A DNA stretch of 64,000 nt from Eubacteriales bacterium (GTDB taxonomy: Bacteria; Bacillota; Clostridia; Lachnospirales; Lachnospiraceae). Each line of letters begins with the position of its first letter. Positions within the stretch are counted from its first letter, which is position 1. The position numbers and the translations under genes are program-made. Below, piece by piece: positions 8,075 through 16,375 of this stretch. The DNA is taken from assembly GCA_030524715.1 (NCBI GenBank), contig JAUNGB010000011.1, forward strand, positions 1 through 64,000, in the 5' to 3' direction. Under the pieces are notes generated by a model. It saw only the letters and a list, made by a program, of their open reading frames with translations, searched no databases and had not been told where the DNA came from.

Positions 8075-10810
8075 CTAACAATTCTTCAGATGTGTATTCA
8101 ATGCTTCCATCTGCTCCGGAGTCAGATTTACAAACGGCGTATCATTCAGCATCTCCACTGTCATATCGCGCATCCCTGCAGGCACTGCCTGCCATCCCGG
8201 AATAAAGCTTTCCACCACGGTCATGGCTTCCGCATCCTCCAGAAGCTCGCTGAACGGTGATTTGGAAGAATATATTTTAATGATCGGTATTTCCGGCATA
8301 TAAGAATACTCATGCGTTCCTGCCTCAGCCTCTACAGGATCCAGCGACGTATTCGGCAGGACGATTCTTGCTCCCGCGCCGAAGGGCACGGTTACTTTCA
8401 GACGGAATTCCCCGCTTTTTTCCACACTCCAACTGATCTCATACGTTCCCGCCATGGACTCATATTTCATTTCACAGGACGTAATACGATAATCCGGTTG
8501 GGGAGCGATAGTAACATGGGTAAAGCCCGGATGTTCTTCCTCCACGTGAAGCCCCGCCATATTCCGGTACATCCACTCTACAACGCTGCCGTAAGAATAA
8601 TGGTTCAGGGAATTCATTTCCGTACCGCTGATGGTTCCGTCCGGCAAAATGGAATTCCACCGCTCCCAGATGGTCGTCGCGCCCATATTTACCGCATACA
8701 GCCAGCTTGGGCATTCTTCATTCAGAAGAAGCTTATAGGCAAGCTCATTATTGCCGTAATCGGACAAGGCTTTATTTAAAAGATACGTTCCTACAAATCC
8801 TGTCTTTAAATATCCCTTATTGACTTTGAGCTTTTCTTTGAGGAATTCCGCGATCCGCTCCTTGCTGCCCTCCGGCGCAAAGTCCATGGAAAGCGCCACC
8901 GCATAGGCGGTCTGGGTCGTCAACGCAAGCCGTCCGTTTGCCGTAAAATATTCTGCCTGCAGGGCAGCCTTTATCTCATCTGCCAGCTGTCCGTAATATG
9001 CTTCTTCCTCGTCTTTGCCAAGAACCTTTGCGGCCTTTGACACAAGCTTTGCCGACTGATAGTAATAAGCGGTGGCAATATATCCATCCTCAGTTGCTCC
9101 CTTAAAACCGTCGTCGCCTTCTCCGTCAAGAGCCAGCCAGTCTCCGAAATGGAAGCCCACATCCCAGAACCGTCTCCCTCCTGTGGCCTCATCGATTCCT
9201 TTGATATAATCCACCCACTGGCGCATACTCTCAAACTGCTCTTCCAGAATGGAAACATCCCCGTAATACAGGTACAGATTCCAGGGCACGATTGTCGCCG
9301 CGTCTCCCCATACGGAGCACGTCGGCCCATTCTCATGAAAGGCAGGAATCACGGAGGTCACATGGCCGTATTCCTTCTGTGTTTCGTACAGATCGTGGCT
9401 GAATTTGCGCAGGAAATTGTAGCTGTCCATGTTAAAGCAGGCCGTACCGGAAAATACCTGGGTATCCGCCGTCCATCCCATTCTCTCGTCTCTCTGTGGG
9501 CAGTCCGTGGGAACGTCTACATAATTGCTCTTCTGCCCCCACATGGCATTTTGGATCAGTTGATTTACCTTCTCATTGCTGGTAGAGATCCACCCTGTCT
9601 GCCTCAGATCGCTGTAAAGCACACACCCGGTAAACTGCTCCAAAGAAATCTCTTTGGTGAAGCCCTCTACCTTGACATAACGGAAGCCGTAATAGGTGAA
9701 ATGCGGCTGTACATACTTGGAAATCCCGTCTGAGATATAAGTAAATTCCGCCTTGGCAGTACGCAGGTTATCCCGGTAGAAATTTCCATTCTGCAGCACT
9801 TCCCCGAACTGCATATGGATCTTTGTTCCCTTGGGTTCGTCCACATAGAAACGCAAAAATCCTGCCATATTCTGGCCCATGTCAAGGACCGTCTCCCCTG
9901 CAGGAGTATGGATAATCTCAACAGGATAGCGTTCTTCCTTAATGACCACAGGCTGCCCGTATCTCGCTGTCAGGCGCCCCACGGGCGCTTCCAGAATTTC
10001 CGCCCCATAGCGGGCGGACTGATCGGAAGTGGGAACATAAATTTCTCCGTCATAGATGTTGCTGAATACCACGTCTCCCGCTGTCGCTTCCCAGGTTTCA
10101 TCTGAGACAATCCTGTCCTCATTTCCCTTTGCGTCGCGCATGATCAATTCCAGGATCATCTTGTGCTGGTCGCCGTAGTTGTTGACTGCATGATCCAGCC
10201 CGAATCTTCCCTTATACCAGCCGTCTGCAAGAAAGACCTCAAGCCTGTGAGGTCCGCTCTTTATTTCAACCTCATAGGTCTGATACTGAATCCACTGGTT
10301 GTAATCCGTGCATCCCGGCGTCAGGTACTCATTGCCTACCCGTTCTCCGTCCAGATATAATTCATACAATCCAAGCCCTGTAATATAGATCCTGCTGCTT
10401 CGATAGCTTTTCTCTGCAGTAAATTCCTTCACCAGCACAGGATTTGTATCCTTCAGGCGGTTGCTTCCGATCCACTTCCCACTCCACGGCTCGTCCATTC
10501 TGGCAGTCTCAAACCATGCGGTATCGCTTTGGGCATAATCTCCGTTGTCTCCCCATACCTCTGCTTTCCAGTAGTACCGGGTGCGCGGCTTCAGTTCTAT
10601 ATCCAGCTCCGTACCGATCGTCTGAAGCTCAGCGGATTTTCCTGTGTCGTAAATTACTTTCTCAAAATCAGCATCCAAAGCCGCCAGGATCCGAATGGCC
10701 TCCGGCTTTTTTGCCCGGGTGTCCGTCACATGGAAGGACACTCTGGGTACCTGCATTTCATATCCCAATGGGTTTGTCAGATGATTTGTCTGCATATTTA
10801 TGATTTTCAT
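8075..10810 (-). CDS. Alpha-L-rhamnosidase, GH78
   Basis: 911 residues, cytoplasmic. N-terminal beta-sandwich domains (about 1-400) precede an (alpha/alpha)6 barrel with the GH78 signature DCPQRDERMGW (436-446, general acid probably Glu442). The second acidic site is HYSYGSVVEWMY (Glu745). The family hydrolyses terminal alpha-L-rhamnose from oligosaccharides and plant glycosides with inversion. Beyond the usual C-terminal beta domain, which ends near residue 835, there is an extra tail of about 70 residues containing IPGWQAVPAGMRDMTVEML, not present in the other GH78 of this window. AAGGAGGAATG precedes the start. It follows the GH3 gene by 15 bases and precedes GH65 by 12, within one operon. 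Confidence 0.93.
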   Translation of the reverse strand: MKIINMQTNHLTNPLGYEMQVPRVSFHVTDTRAKKPEAIRILAALDADFEKVIYDTGKSAELQTIGTELDIELKPRTRYYWKAEVWGDNGDYAQSDTAWFETARMDEPWSGKWIGSNRLKDTNPVLVKEFTAEKSYRSSRIYITGLGLYELYLDGERVGNEYLTPGCTDYNQWIQYQTYEVEIKSGPHRLEVFLADGWYKGRFGLDHAVNNYGDQHKMILELIMRDAKGNEDRIVSDETWEATAGDVVFSNIYDGEIYVPTSDQSARYGAEILEAPVGRLTARYGQPVVIKEERYPVEIIHTPAGETVLDMGQNMAGFLRFYVDEPKGTKIHMQFGEVLQNGNFYRDNLRTAKAEFTYISDGISKYVQPHFTYYGFRYVKVEGFTKEISLEQFTGCVLYSDLRQTGWISTSNEKVNQLIQNAMWGQKSNYVDVPTDCPQRDERMGWTADTQVFSGTACFNMDSYNFLRKFSHDLYETQKEYGHVTSVIPAFHENGPTCSVWGDAATIVPWNLYLYYGDVSILEEQFESMRQWVDYIKGIDEATGGRRFWDVGFHFGDWLALDGEGDDGFKGATEDGYIATAYYYQSAKLVSKAAKVLGKDEEEAYYGQLADEIKAALQAEYFTANGRLALTTQTAYAVALSMDFAPEGSKERIAEFLKEKLKVNKGYLKTGFVGTYLLNKALSDYGNNELAYKLLLNEECPSWLYAVNMGATTIWERWNSILPDGTISGTEMNSLNHYSYGSVVEWMYRNMAGLHVEEEHPGFTHVTIAPQPDYRITSCEMKYESMAGTYEISWSVEKSGEFRLKVTVPFGAGARIVLPNTSLDPVEAEAGTHEYSYMPEIPIIKIYSSKSPFSELLEDAEAMTVVESFIPGWQAVPAGMRDMTVEMLNDTPFVNLTPEQMEALNTHLKNC

Positions 10811-10825
10811 CCCGCATTCCTCCTT

Positions 10826-12535
10826 CTAAAACTGTGCGCTCCAGATACCGCAGAACGGGTCTACAGGATTCACTCCCTTAAATTCCGACCTTCCCATGAT
10901 CTTTTCCACTACCTGATCCACAACCTCCTCGCTGGGCGTATAGGCATTGATAAAGGTTTTTATCATGGGCGCGTCTACCAGATGATAGGGGTTTGCAATA
11001 GAGATGAACATTGCCGGAACGTCGTTTAAGAACCACGGAGCGTCCGCCGCCATCAGATGTACCCAGTCGATCCTTCTGACTGACTGGTTGCTTGCGGTAT
11101 CAATACATGCGACATACACGGCAAGGTCAAACTTGCTCTTAATATCCTGTACGCCGCCCTCAAACATCTCGTAAAAATCCGGTTTTGTATAATCAAACAG
11201 AGATACCTCAAAGCCCTCTTTTTCAAGCTTGCTCTTTACTTTACCGATGGCGCCCTCGCCGTCCTTGAAGCCTCCGCCGATACGGTCCTCCAGAAGGTAA
11301 AGACGGATCCTTTTATACTTATCCGGTGAGATTGGCAGAAGGTTCTGGGTATCCTTAACCAGAGTCACGCTCTCGTCCGCGCAGGCTCTTGCCCATTCCT
11401 CATGCTCTTTGCAGGCTACCACGGCCAATGCCTCTTCTCCCGGAACAAGGCTGCCTTCTGCTTTCTTCTCAGGAAGTCCCATAGCTGCTTTCATGGCAAG
11501 GATCCTGGTCACTGCCTCGTCCACTCTTTCGCCTGTAAGCCGTCCGTCTGCAAGCGCGTCACGTACAAACTGATAGTCCTCACGGATATCTTTATTAAAC
11601 AGGATCATATCGCAGCCTGCCGCAAGCGCCGCGGGAACCGCCTGCGACCTCTTCATTGGTGTGTTGAATCCGATCATAGGAGTGGCGTCCGTTACGATCA
11701 TTCCGTTAAAGCCAAGCTTTCCCCGGAGAAGTCCCTGCAGGATCTCTTTTGACAGGGTAGCCGGAAGAATCTCTTCATCCTTAAGCTCCGAATTAAAATA
11801 TCTGCTGTATGCCGGCTGCAGGATGTGACCCACCATAATGGACAAAGCACCTGCATTTACCACCTCCTGCCAGATTGTTCCGTAGGTTCTGTCATATTCC
11901 TCCACGGAAAGACTGTTTACCGACGCCACCAGATGCTGGTCTCTCTCATCCACGCCGTCTCCGGGGAAGTGCTTTACGGCGGCGGCCACCTGATTGTCTC
12001 TTAAACCTCTTAACTGCTCCTTTACAAAACGGATGACTCTCTCCTGATCGGAGCCAAAGGTACGCACGTTGGTAATGGGGTTCCTGAAATTCATATCCAG
12101 GTCGCAGATTGGGGCAAAGGCCCAGTTGCATCCCACCGCGTTAGCTTCCTTACCGGCAACGGCTCCCAGACGGTAGGCGTTCTCCTGATGATCCGTCGCC
12201 GCTACTCCCATGGGCCTTGCATAATAGGTTCCGTCCGAGCAGATCCCGTTTCCGCCGGATTCAAGATTTGCCCCGAACAGCATGGGGATCTTTGAGTTCT
12301 CCTGAAGAAACCGATGGGTCTTCTGTACGTCCGCCGCGGGCATAGGACGGTACAGCATTGCCCCTGGATGGAATTCCTCAAGAAATTCTTTTAAAAATCC
12401 CTGCTCAATATTTCCCCCGATAGGACAGAACATTTGACCGATCTTTTCCTCCATTGTCATAGCCGCCAGTGTTTCATAAACCCAGTTTTCGCTCTCCTCA
12501 TTCAGGAAAAACGGATTTGCCTTTAAATCTATCAT
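10826..12535 (-). CDS. GH3 glycosidase, NagZ-like single-domain type
   Basis: 569 residues. Motifs: VKHFPGDGVDERDQH near residue 185-200, which holds the Asp-His dyad typical of NagZ-like GH3 beta-N-acetylhexosaminidases and related phosphorylases; and the nucleophile Asp in FNGMIVTDATPM near residue 290. The C-terminal ~180 residues form a divergent GH3 C-domain. By family it removes beta-linked GlcNAc or a related sugar by a double-displacement mechanism; the actual sugar is not certain. No signal peptide. It is the first gene of the 12 kb operon, with AGGAGG before the ATG and the conserved operator motif about 100 bases upstream. Confidence 0.85.
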   Translation of the reverse strand: MIDLKANPFFLNEESENWVYETLAAMTMEEKIGQMFCPIGGNIEQGFLKEFLEEFHPGAMLYRPMPAADVQKTHRFLQENSKIPMLFGANLESGGNGICSDGTYYARPMGVAATDHQENAYRLGAVAGKEANAVGCNWAFAPICDLDMNFRNPITNVRTFGSDQERVIRFVKEQLRGLRDNQVAAAVKHFPGDGVDERDQHLVASVNSLSVEEYDRTYGTIWQEVVNAGALSIMVGHILQPAYSRYFNSELKDEEILPATLSKEILQGLLRGKLGFNGMIVTDATPMIGFNTPMKRSQAVPAALAAGCDMILFNKDIREDYQFVRDALADGRLTGERVDEAVTRILAMKAAMGLPEKKAEGSLVPGEEALAVVACKEHEEWARACADESVTLVKDTQNLLPISPDKYKRIRLYLLEDRIGGGFKDGEGAIGKVKSKLEKEGFEVSLFDYTKPDFYEMFEGGVQDIKSKFDLAVYVACIDTASNQSVRRIDWVHLMAADAPWFLNDVPAMFISIANPYHLVDAPMIKTFINAYTPSEEVVDQVVEKIMGRSEFKGVNPVDPFCGIWSAQF

Positions 12536-12632
12536 TCCTTTTCCTCCTGTCTTATTATCAGAATTTCCGTAATTATTGCTTACAGTTTAGAAAAATTTCT
12601 TTTTAATTTCCATGTAGATTTTTTTTGATTAC

Positions 12633-12650
12633 CCGACATTTTTTCATATG
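12633..12650 (-). promoter_or_regulatory. Candidate operator, copy 1 (CCGACAT motif) before the GH3-GH78-GH65 operon
   Basis: CCGACATTTTTTCATATG on the plus strand, about 100 bases upstream of the GH3 start. The same 18-bp pattern recurs at 16283, 21356 and 25954, always upstream of a minus-strand glycoside gene. On the minus strand GTCGG is followed after about 16 bases by a weak -10-like TACATG. That spacing would suit an activator bound over the -35 position. The natural candidate is the divergent AraC protein encoded at 12808. Confidence 0.55.
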
Positions 12651-12674
12651 GTTTTTTTCTTCGTGTTTCTATTC

Positions 12675-12703
12675 TTGAAATACGGGTTTTCTTCTGCTAT
12701 ACT
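12675..12703 (+). promoter_or_regulatory. Promoter of the AraC regulator
   Basis: TTGAAA (12675-12680), a 17-base spacer and TATACT (12698-12703), a near-consensus sigma-A promoter. The coding start lies about 100 bases downstream, behind a CAAAGGAGAA ribosome-binding site. The predicted operator (12633-12650) lies 25 bases upstream of the -35, so the regulator could also affect its own transcription. Confidence 0.7.
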
Positions 12704-12807
12704 GGACTCAATTAATCCGGTACTTTTGCTGCAGGACAAAGCCGGATCTGAAGCCTGAAAACGCATCAGAAAACACTAATAATGGAGATTACAAAGGAGA
12801 ATCGTTT

Positions 12808-13965
12808 ATGGCATACTATATAACCTACGGTGAATTTCAGCGGCACCTGAAAGAGTATTATCAAAGAACAGGCAGCCGGATGCAGTTTCCTGAAATGACC
12901 GATTATCTCTACCGGAAGGGACTGCTGCTGGCCTCCCCTCCCCAGGAGCTTGCCGCTAATAAAATGTACGGGCCCATGCCGGATGAGGAATTTGATAAGA
13001 TCATGGATTCCTTCGTCCTGACCCTGACGCCGAATGTTTCCGTAACCTCAAGCGTCAACGAGACTGACATTATCCCCCATGCAAGGGACGTGTTTGTCAT
13101 CCGTCACCCCAGATATACCCGTCCTGCTCCGCATATCCATAATTATTTCGAGATTGATTTTGTAGCTTCCGGACAGTGTACCTTTGTTTTTGAAAATGAA
13201 AAGAGGACTATGAAAGCAGGGGAACTGTGCATTATCGCCCCGCACTCCAGACATGACCTGACCATCGACGACGAGTCTACCGTCTTCTGTATCATGATAA
13301 GAAAGAGCACCTTTAACACCACCTTTTTCTCGTTGATGTCACAGAAAAACCTGCTGTCCTATTTTTTCCGGACCATACTGCAGGGAGATTCTCATTCGAA
13401 CTATTTGTTGTTTTATTCAGAGGATATTGTATGGCTGAAGAATCTTATGAGAAATGCAATGTCAGAGTGTTATAAGAGGGATTCCTTCAGCAACGATAAC
13501 TGCATCAGCTGGATTCATCTGTTCTTTTCGCATCTGATCCGTGATTACAGTAAGACCATCCAGTTCTATAACTACCAGATGGGAACGGATTTTTCGCTGA
13601 TCCTGCAGTATATCCAGCACAATTACCAGACGCTGACACTGGCTTCCCTTGCGGAATTTTTCCATTACAGTGAGCCGCATCTGAGTACTCTCATCAAAAG
13701 GAATACGGGCTGCAGCTTTACAGCCCTTGTCAAGCAGCTTCGGATGGCTGACGCCGTTTCCTATCTGACGAATACGAAGATGACGGTCAGCGCCATCGCC
13801 GAATGTATCGGATATAATTCCGCGGATCATTTTTCCCGGGTATTCCGCTCTACCTATAAGATTTCTCCCCAGGAGTACAGAAGGAAGCACCAGACACCGG
13901 ACGAGCTGTTTACGCCCTTTGAGGAAATTTCCCATAGCGCTGCCCTTCCAGTGGACGAGCGTTAA
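12808..13965 (+). CDS. AraC-family transcriptional regulator with cupin sensor domain
   Basis: 385 residues. A helical N-terminus (1-80), a cupin-like ligand domain (about 105-190, with HIHNYFEIDFVASGQC and CIIAPHSRHD) and a C-terminal double helix-turn-helix (about 265-365; LASLAEFFHYSEPHLSTLIK and SAIAECIGYNSADHFSRVFR). Family members bind a sugar or metabolite and usually activate nearby catabolic operons. It is transcribed divergently from the GH3-GH78-GH65 operon and is the best candidate to bind the shared CCGACAT motif. It is clearly paralogous to the regulator at 52341: both begin with MAY, and both carry CIIAP-x-x-x-H followed by IRKSTF, so they have the same layout. Confidence 0.92.
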   Translation: MAYYITYGEFQRHLKEYYQRTGSRMQFPEMTDYLYRKGLLLASPPQELAANKMYGPMPDEEFDKIMDSFVLTLTPNVSVTSSVNETDIIPHARDVFVIRHPRYTRPAPHIHNYFEIDFVASGQCTFVFENEKRTMKAGELCIIAPHSRHDLTIDDESTVFCIMIRKSTFNTTFFSLMSQKNLLSYFFRTILQGDSHSNYLLFYSEDIVWLKNLMRNAMSECYKRDSFSNDNCISWIHLFFSHLIRDYSKTIQFYNYQMGTDFSLILQYIQHNYQTLTLASLAEFFHYSEPHLSTLIKRNTGCSFTALVKQLRMADAVSYLTNTKMTVSAIAECIGYNSADHFSRVFRSTYKISPQEYRRKHQTPDELFTPFEEISHSAALPVDER

Positions 13966-14083
13966 TCGCCGACCGGAGTGGAACGTAGACCGCTGCCCAG
14001 AAATCCCAGAGTATGTCTGAACGCAGATAAGCTTTCCACATTCTGCAGCGAACATCATTTCTTGTTAGTGATTGAGAATGACA
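13966..14083. other. Non-coding spacer after the AraC gene
   Basis: Between the regulator stop codon and the long palindrome I see no gene, promoter or terminator that I can support. The open frames here are shadows of the regulator or of the palindrome. Confidence 0.4.
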
Positions 14084-14286
14084 GCCGCCACAAACTGTCT
14101 GGCTTCCTCGCCTTTGCAGGAGTCTTAGTTCCACTTAGCTTGCAGAAATTTGTGTTGTGAGCGAAAATCCTACTGTTTGAGCGTAGCGAGTTTAGGATTT
14201 TCGTGAACGCCTTTAACAAATTTCTGCAAGCCTAGTGGAACTTAGGCTCCGAAACCCGCGAGAGAAGCCAGACAGTTTGTGGCGGC
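14084..14286. repeat. 203-bp interrupted palindrome (long hairpin; MITE-like or structured RNA)
   Basis: The outer 23 bases 14084-14106 (GCCGCCACAAACTGTCTGGC plus TTC) pair perfectly with 14264-14286. A second arm, 14119-14152, pairs with 14216-14250 with about four mismatches in 35. The tip is GCGAAAATCCTAC (14161-14173) against TTTAGGATTTTCGT (14191-14204), with a GAGCGTAGCGAG loop. The whole block can fold into one long stem. There is no transposase and no ORF. It could be a miniature inverted-repeat element, a REP-like element or a structured transcript; sequence alone does not decide. Confidence 0.75.
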
Positions 14287-14372
14287 GTCCCCTCTCCACC
14301 ATAACGTTCACTGTAGATTGTCTCCGCCTGTATGGGCATTTTCCGACAGCCGGCTGCCTGCCCGATCATCTC

Positions 14373-14582
14373 CTATCCAATTGTAAAAGATGCAAAATCC
14401 AGTGTACCTTCTTTAATTTTCATATACAGACTATGGATTCCTTCCGTCTTTGACAGTTCTCCGGTTACTTTCGCCCATCCGTCTGAAGCGCAGCTCACAG
14501 CGCAAACAACATTCCCATCCGGCCCGTCTGTCAGCACCTGTACGGCGCCCTTTCCCCGTTTCCTTTCTAAACCTGACTGGTC
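14373..14582 (-). pseudogene. Fossil of a CBM6-type C-terminal domain (GH43-like gene remnant)
   Basis: A 69-codon open frame without a start encodes a beta-strand-rich segment with KGAVQVLTDGPDGNVVCAV, then DGWAKVTGELSKTEGIHSLY and ending in DFASFTIG before TAG at 14373. This is the pattern of the end of a family 6 carbohydrate-binding module. It parallels the last 60 residues of the intact GH43 at 55320 (GTVEIRTCLNGKVIGTVEV ... GLYFTFRG). The upstream part of the gene is gone. The call rests on pattern similarity, not on an alignment score. Confidence 0.6.
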
Positions 14583-14592
14583 TTAAGATCAC

Positions 14593-14629
14593 CGCCTATA
14601 GAGGCGGGCGTCATCTCATTTCTGATATA
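14593..14629. repeat. Copy A of a ~37-bp repeat, IS605-type end remnant
   Basis: CGCCTATAGAGGCGGGCGTC followed by ATCTCATTTCTGATATAC closely matches 18634-18671. The first half folds as CCGCCT-ATAG-AGGCGG. Stem-forming CTATAGAG blocks of this kind are typical of subterminal hairpins in IS200/IS605 elements. No transposase remains beside it. Confidence 0.4.
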
Positions 14630-14630
14630 C

Positions 14631-14663
14631 AGAAAGGGAAAGCCACACCAACTTTCCCTTTCT
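14631..14663 (-). terminator. Hairpin downstream of the GPH symporter gene
   Basis: AGAAAGGGAAAG (14631-14642) pairs perfectly with CTTTCCCTTTCT (14652-14663), 93 bases after the symporter stop. There is no clear T-run on the minus strand, so it may act as an mRNA 3'-end stabiliser rather than a classical terminator. Confidence 0.45.
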
Positions 14664-14755
14664 TATGTATGCATAGATATGCACCATTCAGTACCTGCCC
14701 GGCGCTTTCGCTGTGCCGTCTGCCGGACAGTTACTCAGTCCTCTTCTATTCTGAC

Positions 14756-16192
14756 TTATGCGGCATCATGTTCTCTTTTCATTTTTTCTTTCATCTCAGC
14801 AATTGCCGGGAAGTATTTCTTTAACGGATAAAATATCATGATAACAAGAATCAATGCGGAAACAATCGCCGGAATCAGGAAACGAACCATATTTGTTCCT
14901 GTCAGAGCCATTTCGGACTGTCCGAAGGGTCCTAACTGAGCGTCAAAGCCACAGATAGCAAGAATAGCAAGCATACCGGAGTTAACGACTGTATTACCGC
15001 ATTTCTGTGCAAATCCCTTTACAGAGGCAACAACGCCGTTAAGCTGTTTGCCTTCCTTCAGCATAATAAAGTCGATCGTATCGTTTACAAGCACATTTAC
15101 CAGAGCATTTACCATCGCGCCCACTGCTGTAGCGACAAATGACAGAATACAGCAGTACATAAAATTCATTTTTCCTGTAAAGTACAGAAGGACATAACAG
15201 ATGATCGTCAGTATCTGGGAAACAATGATGGCTTTATATCCGGTCTTAAATTTCTTCAGAAAGATCGGCATCAGCACCATCATGGAAATCAAAGCTCCAA
15301 CAGAAATAAATCCCATATAGGTGGAGATGGTTCCGCCAATGGTAGCTCCGATGGCCGCTTCATCCATCGTAGCAAAGTCCACTCTCTGAGCAGCCAGAAT
15401 ATACTGAGCATAGTAAACAGAAGATGCAAACATAAATCCATAAGAAACAGCCGCCAGGCACCAGCAGAGCATGACCGGCCAGATTTCCTTATGGCGGAAT
15501 ACATAGATCAACTGCTTTAAGCCGCCGTTTTCATCCTTCGGGGCAACATATTTCTCTTCGGAAGTTTTATACAGTCCCCAGAAGGAAACGCATGCAAAGA
15601 TTGCGTAAAATACCATGATATTGCGGTAGCTTCCGAAAATTTTCACTAACTGTGTGGAAAATGTGGACGCAATGGTAAATGCCAGCGCGCAGACAGCCGC
15701 GCCCTTCGCAATTACATCGTTACGTTCCTCGTCGTCTAAGGTCATAGCAGGCAGGATCGCCATCTGAGGCATGGTGTACGCCGTTACGCACATACCATAA
15801 ACCATGTAGGTAATGCACACATAGACACATTTTGCCATAGGGCTTCCCTGGATAAATCCCGGATTGCTGAACAGCAGGAACATGTCCACAAGCAGGAAGA
15901 TCGGGGTGAATAAAAACCACGTACGGTAGCGTCCCCATCTCGGGTTACAGGACTCACAGATCACGCCCATAAGAGGATCATTGATCGCATCCCACAGGGA
16001 ACAAATCAGCATAATAACTGAAAGCTGAGCGGCAGTAATGCCGATCTCTTCCTGCACATACAGGGAAAAGTATGTAGTAATTGTCGCGGCAATGGCCATT
16101 GCAGTACCGTTTACAGAGGTAGCATGGAACCATACAAACGCTTTGCTGAGCTTTCCGTTTTTGGCCATTTGATTCGTTGATTGATTTGCCAT
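14756..16192 (-). CDS. GPH-family sugar:cation symporter (MFS superfamily)
   Basis: 478 residues with twelve predicted membrane segments. Glycoside-pentoside-hexuronide symporter signatures: CSLWDAINDPLMGVICE near residue 65-80, followed by RWGRYRTWFLFTP. The family imports glycosides with H+ or Na+. The substrate is unknown but presumably feeds the cytoplasmic GH3, GH78, GH65 and GH2 enzymes nearby. Start: AAAAGGAGAG before the ATG. A copy of the shared CCGACAT operator lies about 90 bases upstream, so the symporter appears co-regulated with those enzymes. A second, different GPH protein is encoded at 50787. Confidence 0.9.
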   Translation of the reverse strand: MANQSTNQMAKNGKLSKAFVWFHATSVNGTAMAIAATITTYFSLYVQEEIGITAAQLSVIMLICSLWDAINDPLMGVICESCNPRWGRYRTWFLFTPIFLLVDMFLLFSNPGFIQGSPMAKCVYVCITYMVYGMCVTAYTMPQMAILPAMTLDDEERNDVIAKGAAVCALAFTIASTFSTQLVKIFGSYRNIMVFYAIFACVSFWGLYKTSEEKYVAPKDENGGLKQLIYVFRHKEIWPVMLCWCLAAVSYGFMFASSVYYAQYILAAQRVDFATMDEAAIGATIGGTISTYMGFISVGALISMMVLMPIFLKKFKTGYKAIIVSQILTIICYVLLYFTGKMNFMYCCILSFVATAVGAMVNALVNVLVNDTIDFIMLKEGKQLNGVVASVKGFAQKCGNTVVNSGMLAILAICGFDAQLGPFGQSEMALTGTNMVRFLIPAIVSALILVIMIFYPLKKYFPAIAEMKEKMKREHDAA

Positions 16193-16282
16193 AATTTCTC
16201 TCTCCTTTTCTGGCTCATTTGTTTATGTACTGAATTTTACCTTTGAAAGTCCAAAGAAACCATGTTATATCATTCTATAAAT

Positions 16283-16300
16283 CCGACATTTTTTAATATG
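16283..16300 (-). promoter_or_regulatory. Candidate operator, copy 2 (CCGACAT motif) before the symporter
   Basis: CCGACATTTTTTAATATG, differing from copy 1 at a single base. It lies between the GH3 stop and the symporter ATG. On the minus strand TATAAC follows GTCGG by about 13 bases and could be the -10. Confidence 0.55.
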
Positions 16301-16375
16301 ATAAAGAGCATACTTTTCCCTTTTTTCGACAACTTTTTTAAACAGATATTTTCGTTTAAAAACAAATATGCCTGT

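Noticed and set aside
13462-14058. 198-codon minus-strand frame over the AraC 3' end
   Set aside because: Antisense shadow; no start signals and no recognisable domain.
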